DNA of 64,000 bases from CAZEHS01 sp964649745 (GTDB lineage Bacteria; Bacillota; Clostridia; Peptostreptococcales; Acidaminobacteraceae), in assembly GCA_964649745.1 (NCBI GenBank), contig CAZYQI010000017.1, positions 1 through 64,000 of the forward strand. Direction: 5' to 3'. This document shows positions 6,630 through 15,231 of this stretch, piece by piece. Position 1 is the stretch's first letter; each line of letters starts with the position of its first letter. Position numbers and translations under genes: made by a program. The notes under the pieces are model-generated. The model was given only the letters and a program-made list of their open reading frames with translations, was not told where the DNA came from and ran no database searches.

Positions 6630-9600
6630 TTGAGTGAAAAGGATTTAGAAAAGGTTAAAGTGGATCATGAGGAGATACCGGAGCTGTCATTACCCCAAAA
6701 TATTTTCGGGAAATGGTCCGGTTTCTTCATTGCACGGTATCGGATCGTATTTCTATTGGCCTTGGCTGTACTTATTGTTGGCGTGTCTTCGTATGTGAAT
6801 TTGCCGAGGGAGCTGCAGCCGGAGGTGATACTGCCTTACGGAATGGTGACAACCATCTACAACGGAGCGGCTCCCGACGAGGTGGAGTCCCTGGTTACCA
6901 ACAAGATTGAGGCCAAGCTGGAAAACATTTCGGATGTTAAGGAAATGACCAGTTCCTCGGGCTTCGGCGCCTCTATGGTGTTCCTGGAATTTGAGCAGGG
7001 TGTGGATATCGACAAGAAGATATCAGAAATTCGGGAGGAACTCTCGGGTATCCAGTCGGAGATTCCCAGTGAAGCGGAGCTTCCCGCTGTTGCCAGCCTG
7101 AAAACCAATAATTCCCCCATCATGGTCATCAATCTGGGCGGGGACATGGATTTAGTTTCACTGACTCGGATTGCCGAAGATATTCAGGACCGGCTGGAAC
7201 GGGAGAACGATGTTCTCGAAGCACTGGTCATCGGCGGGGTGGAGCGGGAAATCCGCATTGAGGTAGACCCTCAGAAGCTGGCAGCGTACCAGCTTTCCAT
7301 GGATTCCATCAAGAATGCCATTGCCGGCTCCAACGTTAACTTTCCTGGCGGAACCATGGTTCTGGACGAGAAAAATTTCAATCTTAGGACCGTAGGACAG
7401 ATAAAAGACCCCAAGGAATTGGAGAATATTGCCCTTTCCTCGGCTGGGGGAGGAACCCTGACCCTGAAGGACGTTGCGGTCATAAAGGATGATTTTAAAG
7501 ATGAGATTTCATATTCACGGATGTCTACCAAAGGTGACGTTAGGGAAATGAACCGTTCGGTGGCGATCTCTGTGAAGAAGAAAGAATCTGCGGATATCAT
7601 TCGAACCAGCGACGCCATTCATAAGATCCTTACAGAGGAAAAGGGAACCCTCTATCCGGCAAATATAACCCTGGATGTCAGCGGTGACACGGCTGAATAC
7701 GTACGGGACCAGCTGGGTGCGGTTATTAATAACTCCCTCTCGGGCTTATGCCTGGTTATGGTGGTTCTGTTCCTGTTCATCGGCTTTGGAGAAGCGGTGG
7801 TTGTTTCTCTGGTTATTCCCCTGGCCATCCTTATTACGATGTGGATGATGAAGCTTTCGGGACTAACCCTTAATACCATTACCCTGTTTGCCCTGATTCT
7901 GGCAGTGGGGATGCTGGTGGACAACGGCATCGTTATCATGGAGAACATCGACCGGCTTCGTTTTCATGGGGTTGATGCTCAGAAGGCGGCAGCTGTTGCA
8001 ACAAATCAGATTGCTCCGGCGGTGGCATCCTCTACACTGACAACCCTGGCGGCATTCTTCCCTCTTATGCTCACCAGCGGGATCATGGGCTCCTATATCA
8101 AACCGATACCCTTGACGGTTATCTTTGCCCTAACCGCTTCCTTTGCGGTGGCCATGACATTCACACCGTCCATGTGTTCAATCTTCCTGAAAACCCATCG
8201 ATCAGAAATTGTTGTGGATCATAAAGCGTGGAAAACAAAAGCGGTAAAAATGGGTTCTGTACTTCTTGTTGCGGCTCTGGCAGGTTATTCATTTTCCTTC
8301 CAGAATGAAATTACCCCTTTGGTCATCGGTAGCGTTCTGTTCTTCGGAGCACTGATGTATTATAAGCAATTTAAGGCAAAAGCCAATATTGAAGAAAGCA
8401 CCATTGTCAACTTCTATGGCGACAAGCTGTTTGACATCGTTAAGGACAAGAAGCTGAGAAGGCGGGTTGTGGCATTCTTCGCCCTGGCGTTCTTCGCCAG
8501 CATGGCGTTGATCCCGTTGGGGGTACTGAAGGTGGAGATGTTCAGCAACGAGGACCAGGATCGGTTCTACGTGGATATTGAGGCTCCAAAGGGAACCCCT
8601 GTTGAAAAAACCAGTGCTATTTCGGAGAAGGTGGAAGCGGTCCTGCTGACCTACCCCGAGATTGATACCTTTGTGGCCAATGTTGGAATCACCGGTGCAG
8701 ACAGCTTTGAAGATTTCGGCGGTGGAGGAAGCAACCCCACAAAGGCCCGTCTGATTGTTGATCTTAAGCCGGATGAAGAACGGGAACGTACATCAATTGA
8801 TATTGCCAAGGAAGTCCGGGAAAAACTCAAGCCCATCAGCGGAGCTAAGATCGTTGTACAGGAGCTTGCCAACGGCCCCCCTTCCGATGCGGCTGTTACA
8901 GTGCGTCTTCAGGGAAAGGACATGGAAGATCTCAAGGCCACAGCTCAGGAATATTCGGATATACTGAAAGGGATTCCGGGAACCAGGGATGTGCGCAGTT
9001 CGGTTGCTGAAGGCAGCCCGGAGCTTCAAATACAGGTGGACAAGGAGCGGGCTTCGCGGCTGGGACTCAATGACATACAGGTGGCGCTGACGATCCGAAA
9101 TGCGGTTAACGGTATGGAAGCGACCAAATACCGTGTAAATCAGGATGAAATCGATGTTACCATTCGTATGGGAGATGGAATCCTTACAACAAAGGCCGAT
9201 CTTGAACAATTGGTTGTTACAAGCCCTGCAGGGCAGTCCGTTCAGCTGGGGCAAATCGCCCGTGTCGTTGAAGAGAAGGGCTACACGGGGATATCCCATA
9301 CCGACAGGGTTCGGGAGGTAAGCGTAACGGCTTCGGTGGATGAGGGCTATCTGGGAAATGAAGTTACAAAGGAATTTCAGAACCGTGTTGCGAAACAGCA
9401 GCAGCCGGAAGGTGTAAAGGTCCTTTATGGCGGTGAGATGGAGGATATTGCGGATACCTTCGGTGAAATGTTCGTCAACATGGCCATTGCAGCCATACTG
9501 GTGTACCTGATCCTGGCAGTGCAGTTCAACTCCTTAAGTCAGCCCTTTATTATTCTGGCCACGGTGCCTCTTGGAATGATCGGGGTAATGCCTGGCCTGG

Positions 9601-10028
9601 TTCTTACAGGGAACAACTTTGGATTTGTGGCCTTTATCGGGGTGGTGGCCTTGGTGGGAATTGCCGTTAACAACGGCATCATTCTGGTGGACTATATCAA
9701 CTATCTGCGGGAAAGCGGCTATGAATTCTATGAAGCGATCCGCACCACCGGCAAGACCCGTTTCATACCTGTGTTGGCCACTACCATCACAACGGCCGGC
9801 GGGATCCTGCCCATAACATTAAAACAGGAATTTTTTGCAGGATTGGGATATACTCTGATTTTCGGACTGTCGGTATCGACCCTGCTTACCCTGGTTTTGA
9901 TCCCGGTGCTTTATGCCATGTTGGAAGAACGGCGCATGCGGCGAGCCAGTGGAGAGTTGAAGCGGTTTGGGTGGATTAGAAAACTGGCGGGTAAAATGAA
10001 GTTAAGTGGAGGAAAAGCACATGCGTAA
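6630..10028 (+). CDS. RND family efflux transporter (AcrB/SwrC-like)
   Basis: About 1,132 residues, slightly longer than AcrB-type pumps. It shows the two-fold RND plan: one helix, a large external loop, a block of six helices, then the same again. In TM4 the proton-relay motif reads GMLVDNGIVIMEN: Asp431 is kept and the next position is Asn, as in many RND pumps. The extra length is a hydrophobic insert between the halves (about 530-600). TTG at 6630 is preferred, ten bases after GAGGAG; GTG at 6621 is too close. It probably exports lipophilic compounds by proton antiport with the adaptor encoded next; the genes overlap by 8 bp. Confidence 0.93.
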   Translation: MSEKDLEKVKVDHEEIPELSLPQNIFGKWSGFFIARYRIVFLLALAVLIVGVSSYVNLPRELQPEVILPYGMVTTIYNGAAPDEVESLVTNKIEAKLENISDVKEMTSSSGFGASMVFLEFEQGVDIDKKISEIREELSGIQSEIPSEAELPAVASLKTNNSPIMVINLGGDMDLVSLTRIAEDIQDRLERENDVLEALVIGGVEREIRIEVDPQKLAAYQLSMDSIKNAIAGSNVNFPGGTMVLDEKNFNLRTVGQIKDPKELENIALSSAGGGTLTLKDVAVIKDDFKDEISYSRMSTKGDVREMNRSVAISVKKKESADIIRTSDAIHKILTEEKGTLYPANITLDVSGDTAEYVRDQLGAVINNSLSGLCLVMVVLFLFIGFGEAVVVSLVIPLAILITMWMMKLSGLTLNTITLFALILAVGMLVDNGIVIMENIDRLRFHGVDAQKAAAVATNQIAPAVASSTLTTLAAFFPLMLTSGIMGSYIKPIPLTVIFALTASFAVAMTFTPSMCSIFLKTHRSEIVVDHKAWKTKAVKMGSVLLVAALAGYSFSFQNEITPLVIGSVLFFGALMYYKQFKAKANIEESTIVNFYGDKLFDIVKDKKLRRRVVAFFALAFFASMALIPLGVLKVEMFSNEDQDRFYVDIEAPKGTPVEKTSAISEKVEAVLLTYPEIDTFVANVGITGADSFEDFGGGGSNPTKARLIVDLKPDEERERTSIDIAKEVREKLKPISGAKIVVQELANGPPSDAAVTVRLQGKDMEDLKATAQEYSDILKGIPGTRDVRSSVAEGSPELQIQVDKERASRLGLNDIQVALTIRNAVNGMEATKYRVNQDEIDVTIRMGDGILTTKADLEQLVVTSPAGQSVQLGQIARVVEEKGYTGISHTDRVREVSVTASVDEGYLGNEVTKEFQNRVAKQQQPEGVKVLYGGEMEDIADTFGEMFVNMAIAAILVYLILAVQFNSLSQPFIILATVPLGMIGVMPGLVLTGNNFGFVAFIGVVALVGIAVNNGIILVDYINYLRESGYEFYEAIRTTGKTRFIPVLATTITTAGGILPITLKQEFFAGLGYTLIFGLSVSTLLTLVLIPVLYAMLEERRMRRASGELKRFGWIRKLAGKMKLSGGKAHA

Positions 10029-11139
10029 TAACACCTATACCAATCTTTCAAGCCGTACCGCAGCAGGGCTGGCGGCGGTGCTGCTGATGGCGGCGGCACT
10101 CAGCGGTTGCACGGCAGGGAAAGCGGAGGATAAGAAAACGGATGACGTCATTGCCAAACAAGAAGCAGTGATGGTGAAAACCACAAAGGCAGCGGTGCTT
10201 AAATTTTCTGACACCATACAGGTTTCCGGAAGCGCCGGCCCTTCTGAAGAAGTGGAGATTTCTGCAAAAATCGGGGGAGATATCTATCAGGTTAAAGGGG
10301 AAGTTGGCGATTCTGTGAGCAAGGGCCAGGTGCTGGCAAGAATAGACGATACCCGTTATTCCCTTACGAAGGAAAAAGCCGGATTGGGGGTTACAACTGC
10401 TCAGATTAACCTCGACCAGCAAAAAATAGATTTTGACCGCGTACAGGCTTTATATGATCAAAATGCCATCTCAAAAAAAGAGTATGAAGCGGCACTGAAT
10501 GGGTATAAAATGATGGAAATAGCATTGAAAGGCGCCCAGGCAGATCTCCGCTCGGCGGATATTAACCTTCGTGACACGGCGGTTACGGCACCTATCACGG
10601 GGGTGGTCAGTGCCCGTAAGGTAAATTCCGGTGAGAACCTCAATCCGGGTGCTCCCCTTTTCACCGTAGTGGATCTCAGCAGCGTGAACATTACCTCCGG
10701 CGTGGCAGAAGCGGTGGTCAACCAGCTCAAGCCAGGCATGAAGGTTCAGATTACAGTTGAATCCCTTGGGACCCAGCTGTTTGAAGGGACCATAACACAA
10801 ATCAGCCCAGTACAGGACAATGCCCAGCTATACCCGGTGAAGATAAAAGTAGCGAACCCCAAGGGTCTGATCAAGGCCGGTATGTTCGCCAATGGTGCCA
10901 TTGCTCTTTCGGAAGGTGTTGAGGGGCTGGCAGTACCCAAGGAAGCCGTTCTGCATGATCAAGGAAAGGATTATCTCTTCGTCGTCACCGGCGAAAAGGC
11001 TGTTAAGAAAGAGGTTGTGGTAGGTCTTGGGGATGACAAGCTGTTCCAGATCAAGACGGGTATCAACCCCGGAGATTCCGTGGTGACAACCGGTCAGGAA
11101 AAGCTTCAGGATGGGGCGTTGGTTAAGATCGGTCAATAA
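10021..11139 (+). CDS. RND adaptor lipoprotein (HlyD/membrane fusion family)
   Basis: 372 residues. The start at 10021 has GGAGG upstream and gives a lipoprotein signal with lipobox LSGC (Cys30). It then shows the family layout: beta-barrel/lipoyl halves (EVEISAKIGGDIYQVKGEVGDSVSKGQVLARID and the later TAVTAPITGVVSARKV), a short alpha-hairpin between (about 100-150, YDQNAISKKEYEAALNGYK) and a C-terminal membrane-proximal domain. It should sit lipid-anchored outside the membrane as a trimer or hexamer on the RND pump. It overlaps the pump gene by 8 bp. Confidence 0.93.
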   Translation: MRNNTYTNLSSRTAAGLAAVLLMAAALSGCTAGKAEDKKTDDVIAKQEAVMVKTTKAAVLKFSDTIQVSGSAGPSEEVEISAKIGGDIYQVKGEVGDSVSKGQVLARIDDTRYSLTKEKAGLGVTTAQINLDQQKIDFDRVQALYDQNAISKKEYEAALNGYKMMEIALKGAQADLRSADINLRDTAVTAPITGVVSARKVNSGENLNPGAPLFTVVDLSSVNITSGVAEAVVNQLKPGMKVQITVESLGTQLFEGTITQISPVQDNAQLYPVKIKVANPKGLIKAGMFANGAIALSEGVEGLAVPKEAVLHDQGKDYLFVVTGEKAVKKEVVVGLGDDKLFQIKTGINPGDSVVTTGQEKLQDGALVKIGQ

Positions 11140-11159
11140 GATAAAAGCGGAGGATTTAC

Positions 11160-11720
11160 ATGAACTATTCAGGATTTTGGCGGCGCGTAGGTGCATCGTT
11201 GATTGATTCCCTGGTGCTGGGCTTGGTGACATCCCCCATTGGAGGGCTCATAACCATCAGCGCGGCGAATTTTTCGCCGGAGGCCATGATGGGGATCTCG
11301 GAGGAACAGGCGCTGGCCATGATGATGCCTGTAATAGCCATGGCTGCCGTGGCAGGGGTGGTCAGCTTCATCATCCAAATGCTGTACTTTGCCATTATGG
11401 AGTCCTCTAAATATCAGGCAACCTTGGGGAAAATGGCTCTTGGAATCATGGTCACGGACACCGACGGGATGCGCATCAGCTTTGGTCGGGCCCTGGGCAG
11501 GAATCTGGGAAAAATGATATCCAGCCTGATCCTGATGATTGGGTATATCATGATTGCCTTTACCAGCCGGAAGCAAGGTTTGCATGACCTGATGGCCGGA
11601 ACCCTGGTGATCAAAAAAGGCACGGCCTCACAGCTGCTGCCAAACGAAAGCGCTGCGCCTCAAAGGAATCCCAGTGAGTATATCCCTGAACGTTACGAAA
11701 ACGATCGGATTGATGAATAA
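11160..11720 (+). CDS. RDD family membrane protein
   Basis: 186 residues with the RDD signature: Arg in FWRRVGASLIDSLVLG, an Asp-bearing first helix, then helices at about 60-85 and 118-140, and the closing RKQGLHDLMAGTLVI motif. RDD proteins are small integral membrane proteins of mostly unknown role, some linked to ion exchange. GCGGAGGA lies just before the ATG, 20 bp after the adaptor, so it is likely the last gene of the efflux operon. The last 35 residues form a polar cytosolic tail. Confidence 0.88.
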   Translation: MNYSGFWRRVGASLIDSLVLGLVTSPIGGLITISAANFSPEAMMGISEEQALAMMMPVIAMAAVAGVVSFIIQMLYFAIMESSKYQATLGKMALGIMVTDTDGMRISFGRALGRNLGKMISSLILMIGYIMIAFTSRKQGLHDLMAGTLVIKKGTASQLLPNESAAPQRNPSEYIPERYENDRIDE

Positions 11721-11729
11721 CAGACAGTA

Positions 11730-11774
11730 AAAAACGCCTTATCAGACTGCTAAGCAGCTTGATAAGGCGTTTTT
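11730..11774. terminator. bidirectional terminator
   Basis: AAAAACGCCTTATCA (11730-11744) pairs perfectly with TGATAAGGCGTTTTT (11760-11774), giving a GC stem with A and U tracts for both strands. It separates the RDD gene from the convergent aspartokinase gene. Confidence 0.92.
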
Positions 11775-11778
11775 AAAT

Positions 11779-12987
11779 TTACAGCTCGAAGGCTTCGGCG
11801 ATGGCCTGTACGGCCCGGTCCTTATCCCTTGAGTAGATGGTGTAGCTGATGCTGATCTCACTGGTAGTGACCTGCTGGAATTCAATCCCGTTATCGGCCA
11901 GCAGGGTGAAGAGTCTGGAGGCCACACCGCTTTGGGAGATCATGCCGATGCCTACGACAGAAAGCTTTACCAGGGAGTCGTCCATGGCCACATCCATATC
12001 CTGCATTTCCACCTTTAAATCATCCAATACCTGTTGGACCGCATCCCGATCGTCCAGCAGGGTGGTGAAGGAAACGTTGACGGTCTTATGGAAAGGGGCA
12101 GTTTGGCTGATCATATCCACCAGTATATTGCGTGCGGCCAGCTTGGCGAAGATACGGGAGATATTGGCCGCTGTGTAGGGAACCAAGCTCAACGAGACCA
12201 TCAGACAGTTTTCAGTCAGGGTAAGCCCTGTTACAGCTTTCTTTTCCATAGATTCATCCCACTCCTTTATGATTGTGCCCGGATATTCTCCGGTGCTTAA
12301 GGCCACCAGAATCGGGACCTTGTATTTATGGCCCATCTCGATGGACCGTGTTTCAAGAACCTTAGCTCCCAGACTTGCCAGCTCCAGCATTTCATCATAG
12401 CAGATCACATCAAGCTTCCGTGCGTTGGGATAGAGCCGGGGATCGATGGTGTATACGCCGTCAACATCGGTATAGATCTCGCAGGAGCACTCCAGTACAG
12501 CGGCGATGGAGACCGCTGTGGTATCGGAGCCTCCGCGGCCCAGGGTGGTAATATCCCCGTTTTCCGTCATCCCCTGGAATCCGGCTACAACCACAATCTC
12601 GTTCCGATCCAGGTGCTGCACGATACGGTCTTTCTTAATGGTGGAAATTCTGGCTTTGGAATGGGTGTCACAGGTTTCAATGCCTGCCTGATAGCCCGTC
12701 AGGCTGACGCTCTTTCCGCCGGCTTCACGGATGGCGATGGAGAGCAGGGCGATGGAAACCTGTTCACCGGTGGAAAGAAGCATGTCCAGATCCCGCTTGT
12801 TCGGGGCAGGGGAAATCTCCTTTGCCAGCTTGATAAGGCCGTCGGTGGTTTTGCCCATGGCAGAAACCACAACGACGATGCGTTCTCCCTGCCGCTGCCG
12901 TGAGGCCAGTCGACCGGCAATATCGCGGATTTTTTCAGTGGTGGCCACAGACGAGCCCCCATACTTCACGACTACAGTATTCTTCAT
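11779..12987 (-). CDS. lysC: aspartate kinase
   Basis: 402 residues. It phosphorylates aspartate, the first step toward lysine, threonine and methionine. The kinase domain (1-250) has KYGGSS at the N terminus and TTLGRGGSDTTA for nucleotide and aspartate binding; two ACT domains follow (about 265-400) and usually bind the feedback inhibitor. Start chosen at 12987, where AGGAG lies seven bases upstream. It is the second gene of the lysA operon, 11 bp after lysA, so it falls under the lysine riboswitch, which points to a lysine-specific isoenzyme. Confidence 0.93.
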   Translation of the reverse strand: MKNTVVVKYGGSSVATTEKIRDIAGRLASRQRQGERIVVVVSAMGKTTDGLIKLAKEISPAPNKRDLDMLLSTGEQVSIALLSIAIREAGGKSVSLTGYQAGIETCDTHSKARISTIKKDRIVQHLDRNEIVVVAGFQGMTENGDITTLGRGGSDTTAVSIAAVLECSCEIYTDVDGVYTIDPRLYPNARKLDVICYDEMLELASLGAKVLETRSIEMGHKYKVPILVALSTGEYPGTIIKEWDESMEKKAVTGLTLTENCLMVSLSLVPYTAANISRIFAKLAARNILVDMISQTAPFHKTVNVSFTTLLDDRDAVQQVLDDLKVEMQDMDVAMDDSLVKLSVVGIGMISQSGVASRLFTLLADNGIEFQQVTTSEISISYTIYSRDKDRAVQAIAEAFEL

Positions 12988-12998
12988 AGGTTCACTCC

Positions 12999-14300
12999 TC
13001 ATCCTCTCACATCATTCCGTATCAAATCCTCATACGTTTCCCGTTTCACCACCAGCCGGGCCTTGCCGTTCTCTACAAAAACTACGGCGGGCTTGCGAAT
13101 ACGGTTATAGTTGCTGGACATGGTGTAGTTATAAGCACCGGTGCCGTTGACCGACAGGATGTCATCCGGAGCCGGTTCGGGGAGCTGGATGTTATGAATC
13201 AGCACATCGCCGGATTCGCAGCATTTGCCGGCCACCGTAAAGGTCTGAACAGGGCCGCTGCCGTTCCTGGGGCTCACATGAGCTTCATACTTGGAATCGT
13301 AAAGGGCGGTTCTGGGGTTGTCCGTCATGCCACCGTCCACGAAGATGAAATTCTTGTTGCCATAGGTTTTTTTAACCCCGCCCACCGTGTAGAGGGTGGT
13401 TCCCGCATTGGCAACGATGGAGCGCCCCGGTTCGACCAAGAGTTTAGGCATGGGGATCTTTTTTTCTAAAGACTCCTTCTGTGCCTGCTGAAGGATGCTT
13501 TCCATGCTGTGGCCAATATCCATGGGGGTGTCGCCTTGGGAATAGTAAACGCCGAAACCGCCGCCTATATTCAGTTCCTGTGCTGTGAACCGGCAATCTG
13601 TTTGTACTTTTTGAAGGAAGTCGAACATCACGGAAAGAGCCGAAAAATAGGAGCTTTCCTCGAAAATCTGAGACCCGATATGACAATGGAAGCCAGTAAG
13701 GGTGATGTTGGAAGCATGGGTGGCTTTGTGAATCAGCCGACAGATATCTTCCTGATAAATGGAAATGCCGAATTTGCTGTCGTTACGGGCGGTCTGGATA
13801 AAATCATGGGTATGGGCATCGATACCGGGATTCATGCGGAACATAACAGACTGATTTTTATTCAGATGCCCGCAAAGGTGTGTAATACGGTCCAGCTCCT
13901 GCTCGTTGTCTACGATGATGCGGTGAACGCCGTAATCCAGAGCCATCAAAAGCTCTTCAGAGGTTTTGTTATTTCCGTGAAAGTAAATCCTGTGGGCGGG
14001 AAACCCGGCTGTGATGGCTGTGTAAAGCTCGCCGCCGGAAACCACATCCAGACTGAGACCCTGTTCCTGAATCAGCTGCGCCATGGCTACCGTCAGAAAG
14101 GCCTTGGAGGCATAGATGACCTCTGTTTCGGTGGTGGAAGAGGCAAACGTCCGTTTATACGTTTGGCACTGTTCTTTCAATAAAGCAGTATCCATCACAT
14201 ACAGCGGGGTTCCAAATTGTTCTGCGAGATCAAACACGCTGCAGTCGCCGATGGAAAGCCGCTGGTCTGTGTCCAGTTTCATGGTGCCGAACAGTTTCAT
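12999..14300 (-). CDS. lysA: diaminopimelate decarboxylase
   Basis: 433 residues. It makes lysine from meso-diaminopimelate with PLP. The barrel carries the PLP lysine in EVIYASKAFLT, the GFHCHIGSQI motif and VEPGRSIVANAG; the C-terminal beta domain has GKCCESGDVL with the partner-site cysteine. The start at 14300 has AAAGGAGG upstream; longer in-frame extensions run into the riboswitch and terminator and are not real. First gene of a two-gene lysine operon. Confidence 0.95.
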   Translation of the reverse strand: MKLFGTMKLDTDQRLSIGDCSVFDLAEQFGTPLYVMDTALLKEQCQTYKRTFASSTTETEVIYASKAFLTVAMAQLIQEQGLSLDVVSGGELYTAITAGFPAHRIYFHGNNKTSEELLMALDYGVHRIIVDNEQELDRITHLCGHLNKNQSVMFRMNPGIDAHTHDFIQTARNDSKFGISIYQEDICRLIHKATHASNITLTGFHCHIGSQIFEESSYFSALSVMFDFLQKVQTDCRFTAQELNIGGGFGVYYSQGDTPMDIGHSMESILQQAQKESLEKKIPMPKLLVEPGRSIVANAGTTLYTVGGVKKTYGNKNFIFVDGGMTDNPRTALYDSKYEAHVSPRNGSGPVQTFTVAGKCCESGDVLIHNIQLPEPAPDDILSVNGTGAYNYTMSSNYNRIRKPAVVFVENGKARLVVKRETYEDLIRNDVRG

Positions 14301-14324
14301 TCCATTACCTCCTTTGGTTTTTTC

Positions 14325-14369
14325 AAAAAATAAAACAGCCGAAAAGGCAAAAGGACTCCTTTCCGGCTG
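14325..14369 (-). terminator. riboswitch-controlled terminator ahead of lysA
   Basis: On the minus strand CAGCCGGAAAGG (14369-14358) pairs with CCTTTTCGGCTG (14347-14336), followed by TTTTATTTTTT. It lies between the lysine aptamer and the lysA ribosome site, the usual place for an expression platform that stops transcription when lysine is bound. Confidence 0.9.
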
Positions 14370-14408
14370 ATAGGCGCACGGCAACAAAGAACCTTCCGCC
14401 CCGCATGA

Positions 14409-14550
14409 TACAGCGCCTCCCTGACAGCCTGGGCCGGCTATCGGGGACAGTGGCACATCTGTTAAATGTGCCCCCAGCATTGCCTGAGCAACGCTTCGGC
14501 GATGGCCCCTTTCCCCGGGAGGGTACTATTGGCGCATCGCGACCTCTGTA
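14409..14550 (-). promoter_or_regulatory. lysine riboswitch (L box) aptamer
   Basis: Read on the minus strand, TACAG (14550-14546) and CTGTA (14413-14409) form P1. Just inside are the conserved AGAGGTCGCG, then AAAGGGG...ATCGCCGAAGC, GCTGG, CACTGTC and GGAGGCG, in the order of the L-box core. It precedes a terminator and lysA, which fits control by lysine. Assigned from motif order without a covariance search. Confidence 0.88.
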
Positions 14551-14859
14551 AAACACTCTGAAGAATGATTAAGTTTTAAACGCATGAATAGTCGCATATC
14601 CGCATATTCTGCAGGCTTGTTAAAGTTAGTTCAGCATAACACCTTAATCTGAAGTTTGTCAATACTGTAGGGTGAATTCGGTCAAAGGGGATTTAATTAT
14701 GTATCCCGATATTGTTTATCTGGGCATAGCTGGGGTATAACCCCAAAACATAGTAAAGACAGCGTCGTATGGTTTCTACAAAACCAAGTCCCGGGCTCAG
14801 GGGAAATAAAATGACGGCTAACGGTTATGAAGTCTGAAGAACAGTGAGAGGTGACAGGA
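14551..14859. other. 309-bp divergent intergenic region with short hairpins
   Basis: It contains the lysA promoter on the minus strand. On the plus side, the leader of the che genes holds short hairpins: TGGGGT/ACCCCA at about 14733-14747 and GGTTT/AAACC near 14770-14785. I could not match these to a known riboswitch or see a clear plus-strand promoter. Confidence 0.5.
14633..14662 (-). promoter_or_regulatory. promoter of the lysA-lysC operon
   Basis: Minus strand: perfect TTGACA (14662-14657), 18-bp spacer, TATGCT (14638-14633). It would give a leader of about 325 nt that includes the lysine riboswitch. Confidence 0.65.
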
Positions 14860-15219
14860 ATGAAAAGGGTATTAATCGTGGACGATGCCATTATTATAAG
14901 GAACAGACTCAAAGAACTGATCACCCAGTGCGGGCACCAGGTGGTGGGCCAGGCTGGAGATGGCTGGGAAGCAATGGATAAAATAAGACGGCTTGCACCG
15001 GATATCATCACCCTTGATCTTACCATGCCCTTTATGAGTGGGCTGGAGGTGCTGGAAGACGTAAAGCGGGTGAATCCCCAAATGAAGGTCATCGTTGTGG
15101 CGTCCAACGGCAGCGAGCATACGGTTAAGGAAGCGGTTCTCAAAGGTGCGGATTATTTTATCATGAAGCCGTTTGAAGACGCGGACGTAAAGAGACTTTT
15201 TGAATCCATGAAGGGGTAG
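14860..15219 (+). CDS. CheY-like single-domain response regulator
   Basis: 119 residues, one receiver domain and no output domain. Asp-Asp acid pocket in LIVDDA, phospho-acceptor Asp53 in ITLDLTMP, and Lys in YFIMKPF. The switch Thr/Ser position reads VVASN, an Ala-Ser variation. ATG at 14860 is six bases from GAGAGGTG. It is the first gene of a che operon and most likely takes phosphate from the CheA encoded next. As no flagellar genes are nearby, its target could be the type IV pilus or another kinase. Confidence 0.9.
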   Translation: MKRVLIVDDAIIIRNRLKELITQCGHQVVGQAGDGWEAMDKIRRLAPDIITLDLTMPFMSGLEVLEDVKRVNPQMKVIVVASNGSEHTVKEAVLKGADYFIMKPFEDADVKRLFESMKG

Positions 15220-15231
15220 GGGGTGGACGGA

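Noticed and set aside
7918..7924. Asp to Asn change in the RND proton relay as a sign of an inactive pump
   Set aside because: The Asp-Asn pair is frequent in active RND families, so it is not evidence of inactivity.
14301..14480. N-terminal extension of lysA by 60 codons
   Set aside because: The extension would translate the riboswitch and its terminator; the start at 14300 has a perfect ribosome site.
14733..14850. possible riboswitch in the leader of the che operon
   Set aside because: Short hairpins only; the order of motifs fits no aptamer I know (c-di-GMP, purine, THF were considered).
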